Shown here one piece after another: positions 10,191-21,756 of a DNA stretch of 64,000 nucleotides. The position numbers were made by a program, and so were the translations under genes. The DNA comes from Lepas anatifera. Taxonomy: Eukaryota; Arthropoda; Thecostraca; Lepadidae. Under the pieces are notes generated by a model. The model worked only from the letters and a program-made list of their open reading frames with translations, searched no databases and had not been told where the DNA came from. The DNA lies in contig JAOTON010001145.1 of the NCBI GenBank assembly GCA_034440635.1, positions 80,945-144,944 of the forward strand, in the 5' to 3' direction. Position 1 is the first letter of the stretch, and each line of letters starts with the position of its first letter.

Positions 10191-11544
10191 GAACAAAGAC
10201 ATCCCCAAAGACGATCTATAGTCTAGATCATGGGTTTGTGGAGGGGTCAGGTGGAACCATGCAAATTCATGTTTTTTTATAAATTACAATACATTATTTC
10301 AACACTGGCCCACAATAGGAAACAAATATTCTAAATTTCAGGTCTATGGGAGAATCGGTCTGATTGGCCAATCAGAACCCGGGTTCATCCCATTCAAACT
10401 AACAAACAAAATGATCATACAGAAGCTGGTCCATTGGGACGATAGCTTGATGATACACAGCAGCTACAAAAGACAGGTTTTCTAGTAAACAAATTTTCTC
10501 TTTGAAGTGACCCGCCTAATCTTTCATATATTCTTCCAGGAAAACACAAAAAATTGCATCACCCAAGACTGCCCCCGTGTCATTCCTACATGACTATCCA
10601 TACTCTTTGTTCACAATTATATTGTTGTATTGGGTACACTCCTAGTGTTTCAAATCATAATACATCTTATCCTAGTTTTCCTTCAGTTCATTTTTAATAT
10701 CAATTATAAAAAGCATGCACATGGGCATTTTCAGAGGGCAGATGGATGAATTCATCTGCAGATGGGCATGAATGCAGATGGGCATTTTCCGAGGGCAGAT
10801 GGATGAATTCATGCTACAGTCACTTTCATGTCTGGAAACAAACAGTAGCACTTGAAATATGAGTAAATGGATCTGATAAGTAGATAGGAGTACACTGACT
10901 ACTATGTACTGTATGGTACCAAAATAAATGGAAAATCTGTTTCAATCTGTAAAATTAATCAAAAACATTTTCATACTTAAAAGAAGGTAAGCTAAGCAGC
11001 AAATGCACTAGCATGCACACATTGTGCAGAGCCAGTATTTGTAACAGGTAGAAATTTGTAATTCAAATTACAAGCTTGATATAGACTTTTACTAGAGTGC
11101 ACAAATATTGTAAATATAAAGTTAGACCAAAAAGAGAGGGAATATGGGCAATTCAAAAATAATATGCTTAAACAATCATTGGAGAATTGCCATCACCAAA
11201 TAATTTTCACCTATTTTGGTACACAAGTTCACCTGTGCAACAATAAAATGAGGACTTTTTGGCATTGACACTGCTCATAAGCCTTGTTCCGTCTGCCAGC
11301 ACAGCCTTGTCCGTGAGCCCTCGAGCCTCTCCTCTAGAAAAGAAATACCACAACTGTCTCTAGTATGTGCTATGGCTAATCAGACAAAAATGAACCAGAA
11401 TACTTATCTACCAATCACAAAAAAGTATGCTACCATTGTTGTGCTGTTACTGTTTTTCCAGCAGCACCACAGCAGGTAGCCAGCCTGTAAATCTAAGATT
11501 GGTTCTAAGATTGGTTCTCAGGGAGAGGCTATAGCCATGTGACA
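10187..11544. other. No gene supported
   Basis: AT-rich sequence without a supported coding region. It holds only the short direct repeat annotated at 10721-10812. Confidence 0.45.
10721..10812. repeat. Two-copy 35-bp direct repeat
   Basis: ATGGGCATTTTC(A/C)GAGGGCAGATGGATGAATTCAT occurs at 10721-10755 and 10778-10812, with a partial copy in the spacer. One difference between units is visible, so the duplication is recent. Confidence 0.85.
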
Positions 11545-11925
11545 TAGACTCAATCCAGTGTGCAAAGTATGGCATTTTCAATGAGATCACGTCAGGGTGA
11601 GTGCCCTAGGAGACAAGAGTGAGTGGTGTGAAGTTCATCAACCTGGTGTGAATTTCCCAGACTGGTGCAAGGAAGGCGACACTGAAAACCAAACAAATAA
11701 TGGCTGAATGGTTATAAAGACACAGGAGGGGACCTTATAACAAGTATTTAACTAACTAATACAAGAGGTAGCATTGCATTGTGTGGGTAGGAAAGGGTGC
11801 ATTTTTCTCTATGGTATATAGCAGTTTGGTGTGCTTTTTTGGGGTCTGGCAGTGCAATGATTTTAGGTGGCTGGCGTGACTCGTCTAGCCTGCTGCCATA
11901 CTTTGCAGACTGGGACTCAATGCTG
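11545..11925 (+). repeat. Dispersed repeat family copy 1 (partner at 55822-56165)
   Basis: About 380 bp aligns colinearly with 55822-56165: GTGTGCAAAGTATGGCATTT, AACAAATAATGGCTGAATGG, GAGGTAGCA(T/C)TGCATTG, and GCCTGCTGCCATACTTTGCA at the end. Both copies are diverged by many small changes, so the family is old. No coding sequence recognised. Confidence 0.8.
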
Positions 11926-12932
11926 CTCGCTGATTGGTGTTGACAGACGAAACAAGACCACAGCTATAACAGTGGGCCAAAATGAATAGTTATCAATTAA
12001 GCATACAATTTGCTTTTTGGTAACTTCATGAACCTAATTAATGCAGAACAGAAACATTAAATGCATTGCCCATACTTGATAGGATTAGTGTTTGACTAAC
12101 TCACTATACTCACTACACAAAACCTCAATAAGCATTGGTGGCCAGCAAAGATGGATGGCAAAAATTCAAATTGTTTCATTAATTTTTCACGCTTAGATTT
12201 TTTACCTCTAAGAAAATCTCAATTGACCACATCAAAGGCTCAAAATATTCTACGTGCAGATTACCGACGATATGTTGATCCACGAGACCGGAGAGGCGAC
12301 AATCTCCTCGTCTGAAAAACCACCCAAAGCTTTCTTCATGCCTCAAAGGAGGCTCTTCTGGATCGTGCTACCCGTATCTTTTTATTGTATCATTTTAGCT
12401 GCAATGCAATCATGCAATAACGAACAATTATTGATTATATTCTTTAGGGTATTCGGCCCTGACCGCAGCGCTAATTAGTGTTATAGAATTTGTATTCATA
12501 TCTTCGCGTTTGCCGCGATTTTTGAAATGGTGAATATTGATAGTTCATCGGTAGCCATAATGACATCACATTGATGTAAGATAAGCCCACGTGACCAGAT
12601 CCTATAAGGACTGGGCTTCTGATTGGTTGATGGTATTTCTTTTAAGTCCCATATTTCTCTTTCAAAAGCGTTTTGGAAATATATTTTTATAGAATAATTT
12701 TTGATGTTATAGGTTTTACTACTGAACTGCTTTAAAAGAAATGTTTGACATTTTTTCATATATAAATTGATAGCTATAGCCGGGTCTACGTCACTTTATC
12801 GTTACCATAAGGACTCGGTAAAGTCGTCTATAAATGTTGACTTTGAGGCCGATTTTCAGGCATTTTGAGCCTGAATTTGCAAAAATGAGAATATGACTTC
12901 TGAAACAACTTTTTGTAACCTTTTGATCTAGC
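11926..12932. other. No gene supported
   Basis: The open frames at 12254-12478 (plus; a hydrophobic stretch near its middle) and 12496-12759 (minus) have no recognisable domain. The stretch ends at the inverted repeat at 12933. Confidence 0.4.
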
Positions 12933-12964
12933 CAATAAAAATTTTTGCGACAATGTCCCTTTAA
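12933..12964 (-). repeat. 32-bp inverted repeat, right copy
   Basis: Perfect reverse complement of 4785-4816, with TTAA at its outer (right) edge at 12961-12964. Confidence 0.6.
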
Positions 12965-12999
12965 GCTGCTTAATTTTTTAGGAATATGATAACTTTAGA

Positions 13000-13051
13000 G
13001 GCGGGCAAAGGTGCCTTGCACAGAACGCCTTATAAAAAGCCCTTAACTAAC
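13000..13051 (-). repeat. Short dispersed repeat, inverted copy of 3270-3321
   Basis: Reverse-complement match to the block at 3270-3321 (AACGCCTTATAAAAAGCCCT core). It is followed by short CTAACTAA repeats. Confidence 0.75.
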
Positions 13052-13432
13052 TGACTAACTAACTAAGAATATGATAGAGATGGGTGGCTACAGATGCCTA
13101 CAAGCCTTCACAATTTAAGCAAATAAAATGTAGGAAATCAGACACATGATAATTGGCAGTTAATAGTTTAAAACTCTGGTTCAAATCATTCCATTCAACC
13201 ATTGCACGTACGGATATGCAGTTGGCAAGCTTTTGAAACCTGGAAAGTGTGGAATAGCTCCTTAAGCCTAAACATATCTGCAAAGGAAATTGGGGGTTAA
13301 TTGCCAATCTTAATATTAAAGCAATTCTGAAAGTTGCATCCTTTGTTAGACAATTCCCTTCAGAACATTTCAAATACCCTCCAGCCAGGCACAGGGGCAG
13401 ATCCAGGGGGCTGACGGGGCTTTAGCCCCTCT
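13052..13432. other. No gene supported
   Basis: The open frame at 13098-13373 (minus) has no recognisable motif. A fragment resembling the GATCCAGGGGG repeat family lies near 13390-13425. Confidence 0.4.
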
Positions 13433-14512
13433 TTAGGTCAGGTCAATATCTTATGGCAGGTCCCCTCATATGTCAGGTCAATATTGAGGTCAGCATAGGT
13501 CAAAGAAGGTTCCATAGGCTTACAACAGAGCAATGTACGTTTCTCTCTCTAGATCTGTATTCAGGGAAGCTAGAGCAAATATTTATCCATCACTGGATTC
13601 CTCTCATCCCAGCGAATCAAATGATGTATAATATGACCTTGCTAAGTCAAAAAGTGAAAATAATCTTACATCGAGCTAGGTCAGGGTCACAGGTTGACCT
13701 GGTATGGTCATGTTGCATATCAATCGACTCCCCGTGACAATATAAACACAATGCAAACAAAATGGGAGCTTTATCTCGATTCAGTGAGAAGTTATTGGCA
13801 AAACAATCACTCTATGTTCCTGTGACCTGACATGACTTTTGAGAGGTCAGATGCTATAAGAATTCAACTTTACGGTCAAGATCGTGGTAAGAATAGGCGG
13901 TTTGAGGATTTTCAGCTTTATCTACCCAGTATTTACCGAAAACAAGCCCTTTCTATTTTTCTTCATAGACTTATAATGGGGTGACCAAAAAATTGATCCC
14001 ACCTTAGGTCAACAATATCGAAATTCCGAGAAAAAAATTTGTAGACTCTTATGATTTCATAATATTGTAAACGTTTCAAACTGATCGGTTCGCTGATGTT
14101 CCTTACGCGGCGCTTCAAACTCGTGATTTTAGGTTTTGAGGTCGGGTCACTTGACCTTGAAAGCTCCTTGACCTGACATGACTTTGCCTAAAAAATTGTT
14201 TAGATGTGTAAAATTGAGCAGGGATAAGGTGCTGTAAGTTTCGTTGCTCTGCGTCTCTTCGTTTTTGCGTCATCACCCCATGGGGGTTTAACGACGCACC
14301 AACTGCCAGGGTCATACGGCGTCGTACTCTCACCCTGTTGGAAGGGATTTTGGGGATCAGATCAACTTATTCAGAGGCTCCGCCGGGACTTGATCCCAGA
14401 ACCAGTGACTTAGAAGACAAGGCTGCTATCCACTAAGCTACTTAATGCCCATGTTTGCGTTATCTGGGGGAAAACCAGGAGGGGGCGAATTTTGCCCCCA
14501 GCGGGGCTCGTG
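13433..14512 (-). mobile_element. TTAA-type miniature element, family C, copy C1 (left end damaged)
   Basis: It aligns in reverse orientation with C2 (26597-27590). The right end reads GCGGGGCTCGTG followed by TTAA (14513-14516), and a GGGGGCGAATTTTGCCCCC block marks the subterminal palindrome. The left end is truncated, so the left coordinate is approximate. A SINE at 14271-14453 interrupts it. The interior contains many AGGTCA/TGACCT hexamers. An open frame at 13453-13737 is shared with C2 only because the repeats are homologous, and I do not treat it as a gene. Confidence 0.7.
14271..14453 (-). mobile_element. tRNA-derived SINE, copy 1, inside element C1
   Basis: TTTGCGT flanks it at 14264-14270 and 14454-14460, and C2 shows the uninterrupted sequence, which fixes the 183-bp insertion. 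Read on the minus strand, the head looks like tRNA-Arg with TCT in the anticodon position (TAGCTTAGTGGATAGC box A region, GGGATCAAGTCCC box B). It is followed by a shared body (CCCTTCCAACAGGGTGAGAG, GACGCCGTATGACCCTGGCA) and the tail GTGCGTCGTTAAACC. Copy 2 lies at 60049-60229. Confidence 0.88.
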
Positions 14513-14516
14513 TTAA

Positions 14517-15226
14517 GACACGCATCGACGGGAGTCTGAGCCAACTTCACATTGACGGGAGGGGTACCCGCCCTCCCCAAGATGTCGTAAACCATTAAAG
14601 ATAGAATAAAACGGTCAATGATATTAGTTAACCCGCCTGAAACTCCACAAAAATTATTTGTAGCATTGTGTGATCAGGTCAAATTCAACATCACCAGAGG
14701 TCTAAGTAGGTTCTCATAGGGTCAGAATGGAAATTCATGTTTTATGTTGTATTAACTGACAATAGGTATGATATGGACAACATTAGAATCCCCTTGTCAA
14801 GCCCGTTCGAATAGGGTACTTAATGACCTTCAGGTCAAATTTGACCTGACCTGAGGTCAGGTAAATGTCATGTGAGGTCAAAATGTATATCAGTGGAACC
14901 GCAGTGGTAAGGCGAACACGATGACGTCAAAATGAACACTTTATCTTTGTTATTTGAGAAGTTATCGTAATTATGCTATTTTCCCCGTGTAAGAACAACC
15001 ATACAACATCTACGAAATGTCAATATCAGGCTGCCGCTTCAAATCCGAAGTGATGTGTTGGGGTAAAATGGTATTTCATTATTCGAACAAAGCAGATTAG
15101 TAGGAAACTTGACCCAATAATGTGTAGTCCATGGAATCCTGTCGCTACAAAAAATGTTGACCCGTATACCGCTTCTGAACAGAACAGAGAGGTCATGACC
15201 CGTAGGCTGACCATGGGTCATCAATA
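14517..15226 (+). mobile_element. Diverged family B element, copy B2
   Basis: It starts after the TTAA at 14513-14516 with GACACGCATCGACGGGAGTC, a diverged B terminus, followed by a GGGGTACCCGCCC palindrome. The interior resembles the B interior (AAATTTGACCTGACCTGAGG near 14833) and carries clustered AGGTCA/TGACCT. The right end is poorly defined and is taken here as the TTAA of B3. Confidence 0.55.
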
Positions 15227-15230
15227 TTAA

Positions 15231-16086
15231 CACGCGCATTGACGGGGGTCTGAGCCACCTTCGGATTGACGAGGGGGCGGGTACCCGCCCCCCTAAGATC
15301 TCGAGAACCACGGTAGGTAGCAAAAAACGGTAAACGGCGTTGGGTAGCCCATCCGCTTCTCCATCGCAAATATTTGAACCATTTTTTTGTCCGGTCACAT
15401 TTAAGGTCACCAGAGGTCAAAAACATGCCGTCACATGCCGTCATAGGGATAACATGTAAATTAAGTTTTTCGGCCATTACATCTGAACAAATAAAGATAG
15501 AGCGATAAAACGACTTGAACTATATGAATCCTCGCAGCAAGCCGAATCAAATGATATATGATTTGACCTTGCTAGGTCAAATCAAAGATTTGACCTGACC
15601 TGAGGTCAGGTCAGGGTCAAATTATATAAAATGCATATCATTAGAACAGCAAAGCCAAGGCGAGTCTAATGAAGCTAAAATAAACGCTCTATCACCATCT
15701 GTTACTGAGTTATTCAGTAAAAACCATATTTCCCATGTATTACCAATGGAGAGGTCATGCTTCGTACCTGACCTTAGGTCATCGATATCAAAAATACCGG
15801 AACATATTTTAGAGAACTCGGTGAGCCCATTATGTGATATGCGTTTCAATTAGATAAGTTCACCCTGCTCCTACTTATGCTATCTTAAACTTTTTTTAAG
15901 GTCGGGTCACTTGACCTGTACTGGTGACCTGACCTGAGATGACCTATCCTTAAAATTTTCACAGAAGTTGCAAAAATGAGGAGGGAAAAGGTATACCAAG
16001 TACGGCGGCGCTGCGCACCGCCGTTTTTCTGCTGTCTCCGAAAAACCCGAGGGGGGGCGGGTACCCGCCCCCCGTCAATGCGCGTG
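15231..16086 (-). mobile_element. TTAA-flanked miniature element, family B, copy B3
   Basis: TTAA at 15227-15230 and 16087-16090. The ends are CACGCGCATTGACGGGGG and its inverted form CCCGTCAATGCGCGTG. Both ends carry a GGCGGGTACCCGCC palindrome, and the right end has a hairpin GGCGGCGCTGCGCACCGCC. The copy is in the opposite orientation to B4, and the two align throughout. At least 15 exact AGGTCA/TGACCT words are visible. No coding capacity is recognised. Confidence 0.9.
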
Positions 16087-16090
16087 TTAA

Positions 16091-16355
16091 AAATACCAAA
16101 AATGTTGGCAGCAGGGGGGTTTCCAGGACAGATCGACCAAGGCTTGACACCAAAATTTCTGGTCAGGGTCAGGGTCAAGGTCATAATGTGACATTTCAAG
16201 GTCATGCTGCATTTCGTTGGAATCCTTGGGTCCAGATAAACACGTGGGTACTTTTGGTTTTGTACTAGATCAAATAGTTCTTGAGTTATAAAGGGTTTTA
16301 CGTACTTTTCCAACGTAAAGAAATATTTTTGGTAATCAAAACTCTTTCCTTGCAG
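16091..16355. other. AGGTCA-containing flank and splice acceptor
   Basis: Short sequence with AAGGTCA words (about 16177 and 16198), possibly another element remnant. It ends in a pyrimidine-rich tract and TTGCAG at 16350-16355, a plausible 3' splice site for the exon that follows. Confidence 0.45.
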
Positions 16356-18639
16356 ACCCATTATTCATTTGATTTCTGTGCTTACACATGCGAAGACTTT
16401 GAAAGATATCTAAGACAATTGAGAAGGCATTCTCGGGAAGACAATTTTGTGCTTCGCTCTGATCAATGTCCCAGGAAGTATACATCAGTAAGATACTGGA
16501 GACAGCACATCAAATCACATGATTTGCATATTGATGTGCCAAGCACCTCAGGAAGTGGACAAATTCCGTTGAATATAGGAGCGAGTTTGTCTGATGAGCG
16601 AACCGAAACTGAAGCCGAGTCTGAAAGCGCCCCCTTAGAAGTCTGCTGTACAAGCCCTGATTCTCACCAAGAAAGGATTTCAGCTTGGCAAAAGATATAG
16701 CCTCGTTTCTTATTCGTCTCCGGTCCAAACACGGATAAATGGAGTCAGGCTGCACTGAGGTTAGTGATTTCTTGCATCACCTTTCTACTATTGTTGCAGA
16801 AGAAGCCAGAGATCTTCCAGGCTTGCGCACTGAAGCACTGCCAGCTACCACAGCGTGTGAGAGTTTGAAAAGTACTTTCCGGCTTAACAAGTTCATAACT
16901 AATAATTACGTCTTTGTAGCGCCAAGGACAATTAAACTCGGTGGTAACAGCACAGGAACTCAGAAAAGTTTCCAGCACGTGCCACTCTTGGAACAGCTTG
17001 GTGTGCTCCTAACTTACCACGAGGCATTACTTGAAAAGGTTCTGAAATCACAGAATACCGGATCAAGATCTGATATACAGTCCTTTGAAGACTGGGAAAC
17101 AGGAACTGTTCACAGAAACACTACAGCTTTGACAAAATTCATATATTATGGTGATATACAAGTCGTCAACCCAGTAGGTAACAAGACAAAACGCAACCAG
17201 CTCGGCGCCTTTTATTTTTCCTTGGGTACTTCTTTCCGTTCACGTAAACGTCATATTTTCTTCTCCGCACTATAGTAGATGACTGCAAAACTCTGGAGAA
17301 CAAGGGCATAAGCGTACAACGTGGTGGTGAAACAGTTTCAGTGAAAGGATCAGTAGCATTATTCATTGGGGACAGCCTTGCCGTACATACGATCGGAGGC
17401 TTCGTCGAGTCCTTTTCTCACGCACAACGGGTGTCACGATACTGCCTATGCTCCTCAGGCGATATTCAGAACAGGTTTACCCTGAAAGAGTGTACCCTAC
17501 GAACGTCTGAAGAGTACGACGCCCAGATCAGAGACTTGGAGCGAAGCGGCTTCCACCAGCCACTTTGTAATAGTGTGGTAATCAAGTCAGAGTGTCCTTT
17601 TAATGCTCTCTCTAGCTTTCATATTGTTCACAACGCACTCCCCACCCCCCGACATCGCACATGACAATTACGAAGGCCTCCCTCCCATTGTAATTAGTGC
17701 CTACTCACGAAGCTCATAAAAGACAAGACCCAGAACTTAGATCAGATCAATAAGAGCATTACCACCTTTCCATACGCTCTGGAAGACAGCCAGAATCCAC
17801 CTCAATCCCTTTCTTGTAAGAATGGAACAATCAAATGCAGCCAGACCGCGAAAGAGGGGTTGAACCTGTAGAGGCTCTTACCCCTAGCTGTTGGGTATCT
17901 TGTGCCGAAGGGGAGCCTTTACCTAGAATATTTTCCTGCAGTTCATTCATCTTGTACGCTTCATAATATGCCCGTCTTTTACCGAGGAGGACACTGAGTC
18001 ACTGCAGCAGAGCACTGAAAACTTAATTTCCTCGTTCTTTAGTCACTTCTCCCATCTGCGTGTCACCCCAAAATTCCACTACATATTACATTATCCTCAA
18101 CAAATTCGGAAGCACGGAGCTCTCATTAGGAACACAACTCTGCGTTACGAAAGCAAGAACGGTTAACTGAAACAGTTCTCTAGGATCACCAGAAACTACC
18201 GCAACACATGCAAAACGATTACCAACAAACATCAGCACTGGATGGCAACAAAGATCACCCGAGGTGACTTTTTCATGGAGGACCTCGAATGATGCTGACG
18301 ACAAAGGTGCCCAGAATAGCTGCGTCAAGGCCACAGTTAAAGGAGCATCCTACGCAAGAGGGTCAATCTTGGCCTTCACTGAGCGCGGCCTGCGTCAGCT
18401 CGGTAAAATCGAGGAAATTCTGTGGGAGGGAGATGATGTTGTGTTCCGCTGAAAAACTGGAAGTCGTGAGATATGATGAGCACGTAGCGGCGTATGAAGT
18501 GAAAGACACGGAGGAGTATACATCGTTACTGCACAGCCATATCGACCACCATCCTTTGGCTCTGTATGGTGGGATTTACTTTGTGGAGCACTATCTTCTT
18601 CAAAAACCCAGCAAACACAGGACGCAGATACGATCACAG
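16356..18639 (+). pseudogene. Broken large exon: C2H2 finger(s) plus uncharacterised conserved region
   Basis: The start is a splice acceptor and the end a plausible donor (ATCACAG|GTTTGT). The first part encodes Cys/His zinc-finger-like segments (FCAYTCEDFERYLRQLRRH, then CPRKYTSVRYWRQHIKSH). After a shift at about 16700-16740 the frame continues with TKFIYYGDIQVVNPVGNKT. A further shift leads to SVALFIGDSLAVHTIGGFVE and YCLCSSGDIQ, and degraded remains run to about 18600. This arrangement recalls a multi-copy protein family of invertebrates and fishes that I cannot name; its function is unknown to me and may be transposon-derived. Several frameshifts and stops make this a pseudogene or a poorly assembled copy. 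A long intron-free body between splice-like edges suggests one very large exon. Confidence 0.6.
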
Positions 18640-19121
18640 GTTTGTGTTAGAATGAATATAATGTAATATTCCCTGCAAATGTGTATGCTAATACTGACTG
18701 AAAACGTTCATTGTGATTTTCAGGTTTACTGACATGCTGTACTGTGTAGAGTACCAAAAACGTAGTCGGCTGGTGCAATCTGCCTGAAACAAGTGATGAA
18801 TTTGGAGATGTTTCATCCCAAACATGGATGGGTAGAATATGACCCAGGAAGTGTCCCAGATGGGGAGAGAATACGGATAATTCATCCAGATGTAGTGTTC
18901 CAGGTTGCCACGTAATTTTCACAGTTTTAAGTGAGTTATAACTCTTAAGACGCAAGGCACAGCACGCATCTTGAAATTTAATGAAGATATATTTTCCTAT
19001 AGCAAATTCAGGAAAGGCATTAGCAGAACTATTTAGTACAAGTAAAAACATATCTAGACTTATGACGTAAGTGCTCGCTTTTAATCATTGAGGCACTTGG
19101 TAACGTGTGGCCATGCTGCAG

Positions 19122-19223
19122 GACGCCGGGACAGGATCCCGCTCTTGAAGGTGTCAGCGCGCTCTCAGGGGCATCAGCGGCATCTGGCGGTGAAGACGGA
19201 CTTCAAACGAAGGCTGATTTGAG
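19122..19223 (+). CDS. Candidate internal exon, unknown protein
   Basis: An acceptor (CATGCTGCAG|G) and a donor (TTTGAG|GTAGGT) bound 102 bp. One frame is open and reads through TPGQDPALEGVSALSGASAA to QTKADLR. The composition is Gly/Ala/Ser-rich and low in information. It might belong to the same transcription unit as the exon-like pieces at 25366 and 25596, but this cannot be shown from sequence alone. Confidence 0.3.
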
Positions 19224-19962
19224 GTAGGTTTATATTGTTTCTTGCCTCAGATATTTTTGGTATTTTTTGCTATTTCAGTGTTTTTATTAAGTTGGTATAA
19301 ATATTTGTCTATCAAATATCTTAACCTCAAACTAGTTTCAATACTAGTAAAATGTCATGACATTCTTAAAATATACAAAAATTGGACGTGAACCAAATAA
19401 ACCGTATTGGAATAGCGTGCAATGGTATAACAATATCTCCATCGCTAACAGTGTTTCAAGAACTGACACAAATTATCCAGCATCGGCATTCAAATTATTT
19501 GCCTTATCTACCATAGGTACAGGTGGGATCTTAAAATATTTTGGTGTTGTGAAGGATGCGTAATATTATAATCCAGGCTGTTTTCCTAATAATGACAGAG
19601 TTCTTAGGTCAAACCTGTTATTTCAGTTCCCAACTAACTTTCAAACTCGCCCTTCAAAAGATACCATAAATTCTCAGTCACGGACAAACCACTTTTGATT
19701 CCAGCCCACTCGGGAGGTACCGGAGCTCCGAGCCGATCCTGGTTGAAGCTGGTCCTGACCCGAGTCCTGCGTCAAGCAGCAGCACCATCTGTTTCGTGGC
19801 AGTCCCTGCACTAACTGTTGATGGGTAGGCACCGGATAGTGGCGATAAACATTCGGCGCGGTGGGTTCCGAATCCTTTATTTAGACTTTCCCTTCATACT
19901 AATTGAATCCCGCCGTCATTCAGCAATGAACAATAATATATGCCTGCAATGTATCCCTTTAG
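19224..19962. other. No gene supported
   Basis: AT-rich sequence. The open frame at 19357-19563 has no recognisable motif. Confidence 0.4.
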
Positions 19963-20155
19963 CCACTGTGCTGGACGTTAGACAGTGACATTTTGACACA
20001 AAATGCTCAAATCGGCTATACCCGGTTGGATTCTTTGACCTTTTTGAAAATTAGTTCAAAATGTGTTTGAATTTTTCAAATTGGAGCACTAGAAATCGTG
20101 TGGGTTATTTTGGCCCATACCATATTATGCGCATTATTTGTGTATACAAATGTTG
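19963..20155 (+). repeat. Outer left arm of a large palindrome (pairs with 24420-24616)
   Basis: Reverse-complement match to 24420-24616 from CCACTG at the outer edge to GTTGG at the inner edge, including CGGCTATACCCGGTTGGATT. About 190 bp pair with scattered differences. Confidence 0.85.
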
Positions 20156-20783
20156 GTAACCATGAATGTTCCATTTACGGAGCTGTAGTTGTCATATATG
20201 ACTATATCTGGCAATATATGTCCTGACGACAGCAAAGCGATCCAGTGGCGGGTCCAGGACTTAATTTTGAGGGGGCTTGGGGGCTCGAGCCTCCACCGCC
20301 ATGACTTCGTAACAGCCTCCGGCTATGCAGCTACTGTAGGCATTCGGACTTTGGGGGCGGGGTGGGGGCTTGAGCTCCCTAGCCTCACTTGTATCCACCA
20401 CTGAAGCGAACTTTCAAACCCATTTTTAGTATGATTATATAGTTTAGGAGATAGATTGCAAGGATGCCACAGAGAAACTAACTGAGGTCATGGAGGTGTA
20501 TGATAATTCTATTATCCCGACGATACAGAAGCACAAGGTGACGGAAAAGATTCACTACTTCTGGACGATGAGGAAGGAGATGATCAGGCTGAGAGGACAA
20601 GGCCAGGAAAACAGAAAGAATAAGATGAACGGAAAGATCATGAGGAAATTCACTGACATTGCAGAGAAACCTTTTGATGTTGCTGATAATGATAATGTTC
20701 CTGAGCTGGAGAAGGAGTCTTGGAAGAAAACAGGTTTGAAAAGAGAAAGAGGAAGAGCCAGGACGAGGTGGAGAAGTTATATA

Positions 20784-20789
<6 letters not shown>

Positions 20790-20862
<73 letters not shown>
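20790..20862. repeat. (TA)n microsatellite
   Basis: About 70 bp of AT dinucleotides at the end of the left arm of palindrome 1. The apparent Ile-Tyr open frames here are artefacts. Confidence 0.95.
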
Positions 20863-20869
<7 letters not shown>

Positions 20870-20945
20870 TATTTCTGTAAATAAAATAGTCGACCTTCAT
20901 TCATTACCACGTTATTCAGTTTAAACCATTTTCCCATGTTCATAA

Positions 20946-20947
<2 letters not shown>

Positions 20948-21012
<65 letters not shown>
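20948..21012. repeat. (TA)n microsatellite
   Basis: Second AT-dinucleotide tract, the mirror partner of 20790-20862. Confidence 0.95.
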
Positions 21013-21014
<2 letters not shown>

Positions 21015-21756
21015 GTATATAACTTCTCCACCTCGTCCTGGCTCTTCCTCTTTCTCTTTTCAAACCTGTTTTCTTCCACAGTTTTATTCTTACTTCTCGC
21101 ATATTCCTTCATCTTGGCTATCTTCCTCTCTGTGGTCACTATCATGTCAACACCACTTACACTTCCCTCCCCGGTCTCCCCTGAGCCATCAAAGACTCCT
21201 TCTCCAACTCAGGAACATTATCATTATCAGCAACATCAAAAGGCTTCTCTGCGATGTCAGTGAATTTCCTCATGATCTTTCCGTTCATCTTATTCTTTCT
21301 GTTTTCCTGACCTTGTCTTCTCAACCTGATCATCTCCTTCCTTATCGTCCAAAGGTAGTGAGTCTTTCCGTCACCTTGTGCTTCTGTATCGTCGGGATAA
21401 TAGAATTATCATACACCTCCATGACCTCAGTTAGTTTCTCTGTGGCATCCTTGCAATCTATCTCCTAAACTATATAATCATACTAAAAATAGGTTTGAAA
21501 GTTCGCTTCAGTAGTGGATACAAGGGAGGCTAGGGAGCTCAAGCCCCCACCCCGCCCCCAAAGTCCGAATGCCTACAGTAGCTGCATAGCCGGAGGCTGT
21601 TCCGAAGTCATGGCGGTGGAGGCTCGAGCCCCCAAGCCCCCTCAAAATGAAGTCCTGGACCTGCCACTGGATCGCTTTGCTGTCGTCAGGACATTTATTG
21701 CCAGATATAGCCATATATGACAACTACAGCTCCGTAAATGGAACATTCATGGTTAC

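Larger units (their letters stand above)
20156..21756. repeat. Inner palindrome 1: 1.6-kb inverted-repeat unit around (TA)n
   Basis: The left arm 20156-20792 is the reverse complement of the right arm 21013-21756; the boundary words are GTAACCATGAATGTTCC and its inverse. The centre holds two (TA)n tracts separated by about 90 bp. The right arm keeps about 115 bp (near 21079-21195) that the left arm lost. Comparison of 20150-20165 and 21750-21770 with 24405-24425 shows that this unit interrupts the left arm of the larger palindrome. The left arm encodes a charged open frame (20490-20867, KHKVTEKIHYFWTMRKEM) of unknown identity whose mirror copy is disrupted. Confidence 0.85.

Noticed and set aside
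12254..12478. 74-residue frame with a hydrophobic stretch, possible small membrane protein
   Set aside because: No start context, homology or transcript evidence visible.
13453..13737. 94-residue frame similar to a frame at 27239-27445
   Set aside because: Similarity follows from both lying in family C elements; no protein motif and no conserved start.
20478..21145. Open frames rich in Ile-Tyr repeats on both strands
   Set aside because: They translate (TA)n microsatellites; no protein is supported.
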